Below are positions 1 to 5,914 of a DNA stretch of 7,933 nucleotides, piece after piece; position 1 is the stretch's first letter; every line of letters begins with the position of its first letter. Location of the stretch: positions 1 through 7,933 of the forward strand of contig JBAZOP010000115.1 in NCBI GenBank assembly GCA_041648665.1, given 5' to 3'. The notes beneath the pieces are model-generated. The model was not told the DNA's origin and ran no database searches. It worked only from the letters and a program-made list of their open reading frames with translations. Position numbers and translations under genes: made by a program. The stretch comes from a bacterium (GTDB lineage: Bacteria > UBA10199 > 2-02-FULL-44-16 > JAAZCA01).

Positions 1-1
1 G

Positions 2-601
2 GTGCCGGTGCACGGCCTGCTCTATTCGAGCGACGAAAGCTTCACCTATTTCATAAGGAGATTCGATCGCACGGGCAGGGGGAAAAAGGCGCATACAGAA
101 GATTTCGCACAGCTCTCCGGTGAGTCGCGCGAGACCAAGTACCGAAGTTCGATGGAGCGCGTTGCGCAGGTGATCCGCGAATTTTGCACCTTTCCGATGG
201 TGGAGTACGTAAAACTGTTTCGATTGACGGTGTTCGCCTTTCTCATCGGAAACGAAGACATGCATCTCAAGAATTTTTCGATCATTGCGAGAGAGGGCAA
301 GGTCGAGCTCTCCCCGGCGTATGACTTCGTCAACTCAACAATCGCCCTGCCGAACGCAAAGGAGGAGCTGGCCCTGCCCCTCAAGGGCAAGAAGTCAAAC
401 TTGGGCCGCGCCGATCTAGTGGATTATTTTGCTGAGGAAAGGCTGGGCCTGAACGAATTCGCTGTGGAAAACGTGCTCACGCCGATCAGGGAGGCGCTGC
501 CGGGCTGGGAGGACCTCATAGGGGCGAGCTTCCTCTCGGATGGGATGAAAGAGTCCTACCGTGAGCTGCTCAATAAGAGAAGAGTGATACTAGGTATCTA
601 A
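2..601 (+). CDS. HipA-family toxin kinase, C-terminal part (5' end outside window)
   Basis: HipA-type toxins are Ser/Thr kinases of type II toxin-antitoxin modules; E. coli HipA phosphorylates glutamyl-tRNA synthetase and induces growth arrest. The 199 visible residues carry the C-terminal HipA kinase signatures: an HTEDFAQLSG segment near residues 31-40, the catalytic loop GNEDMHLKNFS at 83-93 (D86 as the likely catalytic Asp, K90/N91 following), and the metal-binding segment LSPAYDF at 103-109 (D108). The frame is open to the left edge, so the GTG at position 2 is probably an internal codon; the N-terminal subdomain, ATP P-loop and any HipB/HipS partner lie upstream and cannot be judged. 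A stop TAA ends it at 599-601. Lines counted within it run about 45-57% GC against about 65% in the large gene further right, which suggests transfer. The family call is firm; the subtype (HipA or the shorter HipT) and the target are unknown. Confidence 0.85.
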   Translation: MPVHGLLYSSDESFTYFIRRFDRTGRGKKAHTEDFAQLSGESRETKYRSSMERVAQVIREFCTFPMVEYVKLFRLTVFAFLIGNEDMHLKNFSIIAREGKVELSPAYDFVNSTIALPNAKEELALPLKGKKSNLGRADLVDYFAEERLGLNEFAVENVLTPIREALPGWEDLIGASFLSDGMKESYRELLNKRRVILGI

Positions 602-621
602 GATTGTTGAAAAAGAGTTTT

Positions 622-689
622 GTCATCCCCGCGAAAGCGGGGATCCCGCGGATTTAAATACCGGAGATTCCTGCTTTCGCAGGAATGAC
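622..689. repeat. 68-bp symmetric pair of inverted REP-like hairpins
   Basis: Two 24-nt palindromic units face each other, 622-645 and 666-689. Each folds to an 8-bp stem with a four-base GAAA (or TTTC) loop. Compared in the same orientation the units match at 20 of 24 positions, and the four differences form two compensated base pairs (C-G in the left unit, T-A in the right). The outer ends are GTCAT and ATGAC, and the centre of symmetry (655.5) falls exactly in the palindrome ATTTAAAT at 652-659. This is the architecture of REPIN/MITE-type dispersed repeats in bacterial intergenic DNA. It lies 20 bp after the hipA-like stop and could also stop or stabilise that transcript, but no T-run directly follows either hairpin. 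No flanking target duplication is evident. Confidence 0.8.
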
Positions 690-706
690 ACTGCTTTGTC
701 AGCAGT
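690..706 (+). other. Small inverted repeat downstream of the REP pair
   Basis: ACTGCT (690-695) and AGCAGT (701-706) form a 6-bp stem with a 5-nt loop. A run of seven T lies at 721-727, 14 nt beyond the stem. That is too far for a standard intrinsic terminator, so it is recorded as a possible weak or non-functional terminator for the hipA-like gene. Confidence 0.25.
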
Positions 707-766
707 CTGGATATCTGACCTTTTTTTACGTTGCTTGCAATTCAATGTGATCTGTTCGATACGAGT

Positions 767-774
767 GGGAGGAG
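767..774 (+). promoter_or_regulatory. Ribosome binding site deciding the PilZ start
   Basis: GGGAGGAG lies 7 nt before the ATG at 782. It supports that start over the in-frame TTG at 731, which would add 17 residues with no homology to PilZ. Confidence 0.8.
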
Positions 775-781
775 AATCGTT

Positions 782-1153
782 ATGGCAACAGGAGCGGAAC
801 GCAGGAAATTCGCGAGGCTCGATCTCGCGCTTACGGTGAGCTACCGTGTCATAGGCGCAGTCGGCGGCCATCCGGCTGACCCGCGCGAGGCGGTATCCAG
901 CGACATAAGCTTAGGCGGCATCCGGCTCATGACGCCCGGGCCCCTGGAGAACGGAACAATGCTCGCGCTGGAGATCCTGCTCGGCGAGGATGAGGGAAAC
1001 CCCATCAAGGCTGAGGGCGAGGTGATGTGGCAGAACAAGATATCCGCCACGAGCTACGAGACCGGCGTGATGATCAGGAACATGCCCAACGACGACAAGA
1101 GCCGCTTCATGCAGTTCGTATTCGATCAGATGTCCAAGGTGGTGACAGGCTGA
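782..1153 (+). CDS. Single-domain PilZ protein (predicted c-di-GMP receptor)
   Basis: This is a 123-residue, probably cytoplasmic protein made up almost entirely of one PilZ domain. PilZ domains bind the second messenger c-di-GMP and pass the signal on by changing contacts with partner proteins, typically in motility, adhesion or exopolysaccharide control. Both ligand motifs are intact: RxxxR as R8-K-F-A-R12 near the N-terminus, and DxSxxG as D41-I-S-L-G-G46. The downstream strands GEVMW (79-83) and YETGV (92-96) are typical of the fold. The ATG start is chosen for its Shine-Dalgarno at 767-774. There is no transmembrane or signal segment. A seven-residue loop (28-34, GGHPADP) between the two motifs is somewhat longer than usual. 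The gene converges on the double-receiver gene with only 4 bp between stops. Binding is predicted from intact motifs; the output partner is unknown. Confidence 0.9.
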   Translation: MATGAERRKFARLDLALTVSYRVIGAVGGHPADPREAVSSDISLGGIRLMTPGPLENGTMLALEILLGEDEGNPIKAEGEVMWQNKISATSYETGVMIRNMPNDDKSRFMQFVFDQMSKVVTG

Positions 1154-1157
1154 CGCA

Positions 1158-2123
1158 TCACATCACTTCAAGTTTGGCCGCAGCGCCGATGGCCTTCTTT
1201 ATCTCCTCGATCAGGTTCTTGGTCTCGAACGGCTTGACTATGTAGCCGTTCGCGCCGGAGTTCTCTGCAAGCTCGCGATCCTTCGGGTGGTTGCGCGCGG
1301 TCAGCATTATGATCGGTATCTCCGCAAATTTCTCGTTGAACTTGAGGAGCCTGCATACCTGGAAGCCGTCGAGCTTGGGCAGCATGATGTCCAGGAGTAT
1401 GCACTGGGGCATGAGCTGCTGCGCCATCTTCAGCCCCTGCACTCCGTCGTCCGCGGTCGCCACCTCGAATCCGCTGAAGGAGAGCAGGTCGGAGAGCAGA
1501 CTTCGCATGTCGGGCTCATCGTCCACCACGAGGACCATGGGCTTGGAGGGCGGACCCTTATCCAAGGGTTTCATGCCGGGCCTGATGGGCCGAGGTGTCT
1601 CCGGCGCGGGGGCGAGCGTGGGCCGCGCGGGCTCCTGCTGTGGGATCGCGACTTCGGGCTCGGCCTTCGGCTCGACGGCCGTCTCTTTCGTTGGAAGCGG
1701 AGGAGGCGGGCGTTTCGGTTCGCTCTCTCTCTCGGAGTAGACCCTGGAGATCTCCTGCAGGTCCAGCGTCGCCTCGACGTGCGTGAGCATTCGCTCCTTG
1801 TCGATGGGCTTGATCAGGAGACCGGCTATGCCGCGCTGGGCGAGGTTGTCCGAGACCATCTCCGGCACCGTGATCACGAGTATCGGTATGTTTGTGCTCC
1901 TGGCCTGCAGTATATCGAGCAGCGCCAGCCCCGACATGTTGTTGGCCAGTATGTCCAGGATGATGAGGTCCGGCTTCTCACGGGTGATGATGTCCAGGCC
2001 TGAAGATCCTTTGCCGGAGATCACTACGGAATAGCCCGAATCGAAGAGCGCGGAGAAGAGGAAGTTGGCGTCCTCCTTCTGGCAGTTGAGCAGTGCTATC
2101 TTTGCCTTGCCCGCAGTCGTCAT
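1158..2123 (-). CDS. Double-receiver response regulator (REC-linker-REC)
   Basis: This 321-residue protein has two CheY-like receiver domains and no DNA-binding or enzymatic output, so it probably acts through protein contacts or as a phosphate relay/sink. REC1 (about 8-122) keeps the acceptor D57 in LIILDIL, T85 and K105, but the acidic metal pair after strand 1 reads N13-C14, so phosphorylation there is doubtful. A proline/glutamate-rich flexible linker follows (about 134-195). REC2 (about 196-313) is canonical: D201-D202 in VLVVDDEPD, acceptor D245 in LLDIMLPKLDGF, T275 in MLTA and K297 in VKPFE. The ATG at 2123 lacks a strong ribosome binding site; an AGAGGG sits rather far upstream. The gene is convergent with the PilZ gene and divergent from the J-PilZ gene. 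No histidine kinase is in the window. The family is certain; the partner is unknown. Confidence 0.93.
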   Translation of the reverse strand: MTTAGKAKIALLNCQKEDANFLFSALFDSGYSVVISGKGSSGLDIITREKPDLIILDILANNMSGLALLDILQARSTNIPILVITVPEMVSDNLAQRGIAGLLIKPIDKERMLTHVEATLDLQEISRVYSERESEPKRPPPPLPTKETAVEPKAEPEVAIPQQEPARPTLAPAPETPRPIRPGMKPLDKGPPSKPMVLVVDDEPDMRSLLSDLLSFSGFEVATADDGVQGLKMAQQLMPQCILLDIMLPKLDGFQVCRLLKFNEKFAEIPIIMLTARNHPKDRELAENSGANGYIVKPFETKNLIEEIKKAIGAAAKLEVM

Positions 2124-2315
2124 ATGCGCTCGGTCTAGCCCTCTAACTCATTGATAAGCTTGACATAATAACACTATCAAATGCATTTTATTACATCTCG
2201 ATGCAAAAGGAAATCAAATGAATATATAGGTGGAAAGGGGCCCATTGCTTTTCTTGCATGGCCGCGCTTTTTTCTGCACAACTTTATTTGAGGTATACCG
2301 ATAAGAGGTCAGGAC
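2124..2315. promoter_or_regulatory. AT-rich divergent intergenic region
   Basis: This 192-bp region separates the divergent double-receiver and J-PilZ genes and is clearly more AT-rich than the flanking genes, as expected for promoters. It contains TTGATA (2151-2156) and TATCAA (2175-2180), an inverted repeat with an 18-bp gap; because of the symmetry it reads as the same -35-like/-10-like pair on both strands. A perfect TTGACA is at 2160-2165 without a convincing -10 partner. ATCAAATG occurs twice (2176-2183 and 2213-2220), and the palindrome GGTATACC lies at 2292-2299 just ahead of the J-PilZ ribosome binding site. None of these sites is proven. Confidence 0.45.
2303..2308 (+). promoter_or_regulatory. 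Ribosome binding site for J-PilZ gene
   Basis: AAGAGG lies 7 nt upstream of the ATG at 2316. The J-domain begins almost immediately after that ATG, which confirms this start. Confidence 0.65.
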
Positions 2316-2861
2316 ATGGGACGCACATACTACGAGATAATTCAGGTATCGCCGGACGCCTCGCCCGAGGTCGTCGCGGCCGCCTACAAGGCGCGGATGA
2401 AGAAGAATCATCCCGACGTGGGAGGCGACCCCGAGGAGGCCACGAGGCTCAATGAGGCCTATGAGGTCATCTCGGATCCTGCCAGGCGTGCGCAGTACGA
2501 CTCGTCCCTGACCAGGCCCAGGGCAGAGGGACCCGATGCGGACACGGAAGGGCAGGAGCGCCGTCGCGTCAAGCGCCACGAGATCGACGCAGCGATCTCT
2601 TACTGCGTGGACCACGACAGCAACTGGCACCCCGCCAGGGTGATCGACTTTTCGATCCTGGGCCTTCGGATCCGCTCGCACGATCAGCTCGCGATCGGCC
2701 AGAACGTCGTCATAGTGCCGCCCAACCTCGCTTCCCTGGCGATGCACGGAACCGTGCGCTGGGTCCGCGTATTTCATCCCACGATATTCGAGAGGGTCTA
2801 CGAGGCAGGCATCGAGTTCCCGGACCAGATCACCAACATCCGCCAGAGACTATCGACGTAA
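2316..2861 (+). CDS. J-domain/PilZ fusion protein
   Basis: This 181-residue protein joins a co-chaperone module to a c-di-GMP-binding module. Residues 3-64 form a J-domain with a YYEIIQVSPDAS start, the invariant H32-P33-D34 that stimulates the DnaK/Hsp70 ATPase, and the usual NEAYEVISDP..R..YD ending. There is no G/F region or zinc finger, so it is a class C (type III) J-protein, whose attached domain normally sets where Hsp70 is recruited. After a short charged linker (about 66-80), residues 82-178 form a PilZ domain with RxxxR (R83-R-V-K-R87) and DxSxxG (D111-F-S-I-L-G116), both intact. The inferred role is c-di-GMP-dependent delivery of DnaK to a client. No membrane segment is seen. The gene diverges from the double-receiver gene and converges on the PPDK_N gene with 7 bp between stops. 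Domain calls are firm; the joint function is a hypothesis. Confidence 0.92.
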   Translation: MGRTYYEIIQVSPDASPEVVAAAYKARMKKNHPDVGGDPEEATRLNEAYEVISDPARRAQYDSSLTRPRAEGPDADTEGQERRRVKRHEIDAAISYCVDHDSNWHPARVIDFSILGLRIRSHDQLAIGQNVVIVPPNLASLAMHGTVRWVRVFHPTIFERVYEAGIEFPDQITNIRQRLST

Positions 2862-2868
2862 ATTTTGT

Positions 2869-5799
2869 TCAGGATTTCAAGATCACCCCGCGGCCGGAGT
2901 GTCCGTCGATGCGGACCGCGATCGGGTCCTTGAGCCTGATGTGCTTTATGAACGCGGTCTCGAGAGAGGCGTGCTGTTCGTGCAGCCATCCCCAATCAAC
3001 AAAACCCTCCTGAGTTCCTTCGTCGATCGATAGATATCCTATGCGCGAGGATGTGATGTTGTGGAAGAAATGGGTCCCCTGGGAGGGCTCGACGTCCACC
3101 TGCTCCGTGGATATCTCCGCGATCACCTTCGCGTGCGAGATCTGGGCATAGGTCACCGGTATGCCCAGCGCGGAATTGGTGGTCCCCCATCTGCCGAAGC
3201 CCATCAGGACGTAATTGTCGCCGCGCGCGACCATGTGCGCGTTGACCTTGCCTATGTGCTCCGCTATCTCGGCGGTGCGACTCTGGTCGAAAGCCTCGGG
3301 CTTGACGAAGACCACATCCCTGATGCCCGTGAAGTTTCCGTTGCCCATGGCCTTGTTCGACAGCGCGATGCAGTCCTCCCTCGCGATGCCCTCGACGCTC
3401 ACCTCCTCCGCCTCTTCGCCGGATACCAGCGGCCTGATCTGGAGGACCGAGAGCGAAGGGCCTGCTCCGTCGGACGCAAGATTTGCCGCGAACTCCATCT
3501 CCACGGGGCATCCCATCCCTTCGGCGCCGATGTCGAGCATCTCCGCAAGCAGCGAAGGGAGCGGAAAGAGCTGGCCTGACAGCAGGTCCTTGAAGGTCAG
3601 CACCTTTGGGCCCGTCCTGTTGACGCCGTCGTAGATCACGTCGTCTTCCCTGGAATAAGTGCCTCCCAGCGGCGGGAGCACTCCGTGTTCCTCCGCCTTC
3701 ATGATATCCAGGGTCGCTAGAGTCACGTTCTCGTCGGTGAAGAGCGCGGGATTGGTGTTGATGAGATCGATCACGTGGAACGACCGCTGCGATTGCGCCA
3801 GGATGTCGGCCGGCTTTGAGAACTGAGGCAGTATCGTGGGATATCGCGGGCAGAAGCGCAGCACCCTCTCGCCGCGGACCGCCATGGTCCCCAGCCCCAG
3901 CACTATCTGCGCGATCCCGTCCTCGGGCTTGAGATATCCCACGGGGAAGAAGTTGTAGGACTGCGCCACGCCGGCCACGTCGGGATAGAAAAAGTCGCCG
4001 TGGCGGCGCCCCACGATCCTCTGGACGATGACCGCCATCTTCTCGCTCTCGACCGCGATGCCGTTGGCCTCCATGTAGGCCCTCGGGTCCGCGAAGAACG
4101 TCGAGGCGTACACGAGCTTCACGGCCGCCAGGAACTGCGCGAGCCTGTGATCGAAGTCGGGATGGTTATTCGGGAGCAGATAGGTGGAGTACAGCCCTGC
4201 GAAGGGCTGTGACAACGAATCCTCGGAGAGCGAGGAGGAACGGACCGCAAGCGGGCCTTCGGTCCTCCGGAGAAATGAGGCTATGTCGCCCACGATCCTG
4301 GGCTCGATCTCTGCGGCGAGGAACGCCTTGGCGATGGCGCCGTCGTCCGCGGCGTCGATCGCCACCCTGTGCAGCCTGTTGGTCTCCAGGAAATTGTCGA
4401 ACACGTCCGTGCCGATTGCCACCGTCTGCGGCACCTCCACGGCCTGCCCGCGGAACCTCTTCGCTATCTCGGGGTCCTGAACGAGTTTGCTCAGGAATCC
4501 TATGCCGCGGCCCTTTCCTCCGATCGAACCGGTGCCGAAGCGCATGAAGAACATGGAGAGGTCGAGGTTGCGCTCCGAGAACCTCGCGATGTTGAGCCAG
4601 CGTTTCGTGATCGCGGCCTCGTGTATGCAGGCGAGCAGCTCTTTCCTGAGTCCGGCCACCGAGCTGAAGTCCGAGAGGTTTATCGGTTTGATCTTGGCTG
4701 CAAGGGCGAACTCGCCGCGTGCGTAGAACCAGTTCGAGAAGTGGTTGCGCCTGCTGTGGTATGCGACCGACTCGTCAGGGACGCTCCCGAGCAGGTTCTC
4801 CATCTCCTGCATCGTAGTGGCGCGGGCGATCTCGGTTCCGTCCGGCATCCTGAAGAGGAAGTCGCCGAAGCCGAAGTAGTTCTTTATGAAGTTGCCGAGT
4901 TCGGTGAGGAGGTGCGGCGAGTTCTTGTCCACGTAGGAGGCGCCGACCTGGCCTGCGCGGCCGGCGTTTCCCGCGTCCTTCGACTGCAGGAGCACGGGCG
5001 TGTCCGGGTTCTCGCCCTTCACGAGTTCGGTGAACGCGAACCCGGCCTCCGCGTCGAGCGCGCCGCCCCTGGGGAAACGCACGTCGCTTATGATGCCGAG
5101 GAGGTTGTCGCGGTATTTTTCGAACAGCTCCACCGCCTCCTCGTAGCTGCCCGCCATGAGTATCTTGGGCCTGCGCCTCATCATGCGGAGCTTCTCGTCC
5201 GCGGTCGCTCCCTCGAAGACCAGCGAGCGCGTCTGCTCCATTATCTCGGTGTATATGAGCGGCAGGTAGTCGCTGTAGAAATGCGGCGAGTCCTCGACGA
5301 GGATGATGGCCCGCACGTCCTCCTTCAGGCAGTCGTGCTCCGCGTTGACGCGGTCCTCGAGGCACTTGATGATCGCCAGGAAGATGCGCGTGTCGCCGTG
5401 CCAGTTGAAGACCTTGTCTATGGCCGGGCTTTCCCGCCGCTTCTTCGTCCTCCCTCCGCTTCCCATCTCAGGGGTGAGCAGGACCACGGGGAGGTCGGGT
5501 TTCAGCTCCTTTATCTTTGCGGCCATGTCGAAGACGCTTCGCCCCTTGCCGACCCTCTGGCTCGTGATCACCAGGTCGAAGTCGTGCTCCTCCACCGCGG
5601 CGATGGCCTCCTCGGCGGTGGAGGCGTGGGAGATCGACGGCGCGCTCGTCAGGTGCAGGATCGTGTATTCGTCCGATATTCTGTCCGCGAGCAGCCCCTC
5701 CTCTTCTATTATATAGAGGTCGTACGGGCTGGAGACGAAGAGCACGTCGTTGATGCGCCAGGACATGAGGCGCGTGGGTTCGAGGCCGTAATAGGACAT
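2869..5799 (-). CDS. Receiver/PEP-synthase N-domain (PPDK_N) hybrid signalling protein
   Basis: This 976-residue protein has four parts. Residues 17-150 resemble a receiver, but the acidic pair is S23-S24 and the acceptor position is S80 (DLVITSQ), so it is a pseudo-receiver. Residues 163-310 form a second receiver with its pocket intact: E169-D170, acceptor D239 (ISDVRFP), S273 and K292. Residues about 420-792 form a PPDK_N nucleotide-binding domain: GSIGGKGRG (424-432, K429), AVRSSSLSED (518-527, R520), FAGLYSTY (533-540), PVEMEF (765-770) and LQIRPL (786-791). Residues about 800-976 hold GFGRWGT (867-873) and SQGTHFFHNITS (906-917), a module I recall from large PEP/pyruvate-binding-domain proteins in other phyla. 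The phosphohistidine and PEP/pyruvate TIM-barrel domains of real PEP synthase are absent, so it cannot run that full reaction. ATP-dependent phosphotransfer controlled by a receiver is inferred. The start is uncertain: no clear ribosome binding site, and M12 is an alternative. Confidence 0.88.
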   Translation of the reverse strand: MSYYGLEPTRLMSWRINDVLFVSSPYDLYIIEEEGLLADRISDEYTILHLTSAPSISHASTAEEAIAAVEEHDFDLVITSQRVGKGRSVFDMAAKIKELKPDLPVVLLTPEMGSGGRTKKRRESPAIDKVFNWHGDTRIFLAIIKCLEDRVNAEHDCLKEDVRAIILVEDSPHFYSDYLPLIYTEIMEQTRSLVFEGATADEKLRMMRRRPKILMAGSYEEAVELFEKYRDNLLGIISDVRFPRGGALDAEAGFAFTELVKGENPDTPVLLQSKDAGNAGRAGQVGASYVDKNSPHLLTELGNFIKNYFGFGDFLFRMPDGTEIARATTMQEMENLLGSVPDESVAYHSRRNHFSNWFYARGEFALAAKIKPINLSDFSSVAGLRKELLACIHEAAITKRWLNIARFSERNLDLSMFFMRFGTGSIGGKGRGIGFLSKLVQDPEIAKRFRGQAVEVPQTVAIGTDVFDNFLETNRLHRVAIDAADDGAIAKAFLAAEIEPRIVGDIASFLRRTEGPLAVRSSSLSEDSLSQPFAGLYSTYLLPNNHPDFDHRLAQFLAAVKLVYASTFFADPRAYMEANGIAVESEKMAVIVQRIVGRRHGDFFYPDVAGVAQSYNFFPVGYLKPEDGIAQIVLGLGTMAVRGERVLRFCPRYPTILPQFSKPADILAQSQRSFHVIDLINTNPALFTDENVTLATLDIMKAEEHGVLPPLGGTYSREDDVIYDGVNRTGPKVLTFKDLLSGQLFPLPSLLAEMLDIGAEGMGCPVEMEFAANLASDGAGPSLSVLQIRPLVSGEEAEEVSVEGIAREDCIALSNKAMGNGNFTGIRDVVFVKPEAFDQSRTAEIAEHIGKVNAHMVARGDNYVLMGFGRWGTTNSALGIPVTYAQISHAKVIAEISTEQVDVEPSQGTHFFHNITSSRIGYLSIDEGTQEGFVDWGWLHEQHASLETAFIKHIRLKDPIAVRIDGHSGRGVILKS

Positions 5800-5914
5800 G
5801 GGCGCATATTAAGCAGATACCGTGTTCGAGGGCAACAGGAAGGGAGAGTCGATCATTTGGGGTTGCGGTTTTTTCTCCGTGTGTTTATCTCACCCTCCGA
5901 ATCGGAGGATCTCT
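5800..5914. promoter_or_regulatory. Divergent intergenic region, PPDK_N hybrid / aminotransferase
   Basis: This 115-bp spacer must contain promoters for both flanking genes. The frame of the aminotransferase stays open back to a GTG at 5822, but the translation of that stretch has no family match. A six-T run at 5869-5874 is followed by a T-rich stretch. No hexamer pair convincing enough to name as a promoter was found on either strand. Confidence 0.4.
5894..5908 (+). promoter_or_regulatory. Inverted repeat covering the aminotransferase Shine-Dalgarno
   Basis: CCTCCGA (5894-5900), one A, then TCGGAGG (5902-5908) form a perfect 15-nt inverted repeat. The right arm contains the GGAGG that serves as ribosome binding site 6 nt before the ATG at 5915. 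In RNA, CCTCC can pair with GGAGG around a 5-nt loop, which would hide the site. The ribosome binding site is firm; the regulatory role of the hairpin is inferred. Confidence 0.6.

Noticed and set aside
622..689. CRISPR array or intrinsic terminator
   Set aside because: Only two units, in inverted orientation and without equal spacers; neither hairpin is directly followed by a T-run.
731..781. Upstream TTG start for the PilZ gene
   Set aside because: The 17 extra residues do not belong to the PilZ fold, and a strong ribosome binding site precedes the ATG at 782.
1287..2003. Open frames on the plus strand opposite the double-receiver gene
   Set aside because: No domain or plausible ribosome binding site; the minus-strand frame shows canonical receiver motifs.
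5589..5624. 10-bp inverted repeat CCTCCACCGC / GCGGTGGAGG with a 16-nt gap
   Set aside because: It lies within the pseudo-receiver coding region and is explained by repeated Glu/Ala/Val codons; no context suggests a regulatory role.
5822..5914. Upstream GTG start for the aminotransferase
   Set aside because: The 31 extra residues have no family match and would span the leader hairpin and the strong GGAGG before the ATG at 5915.
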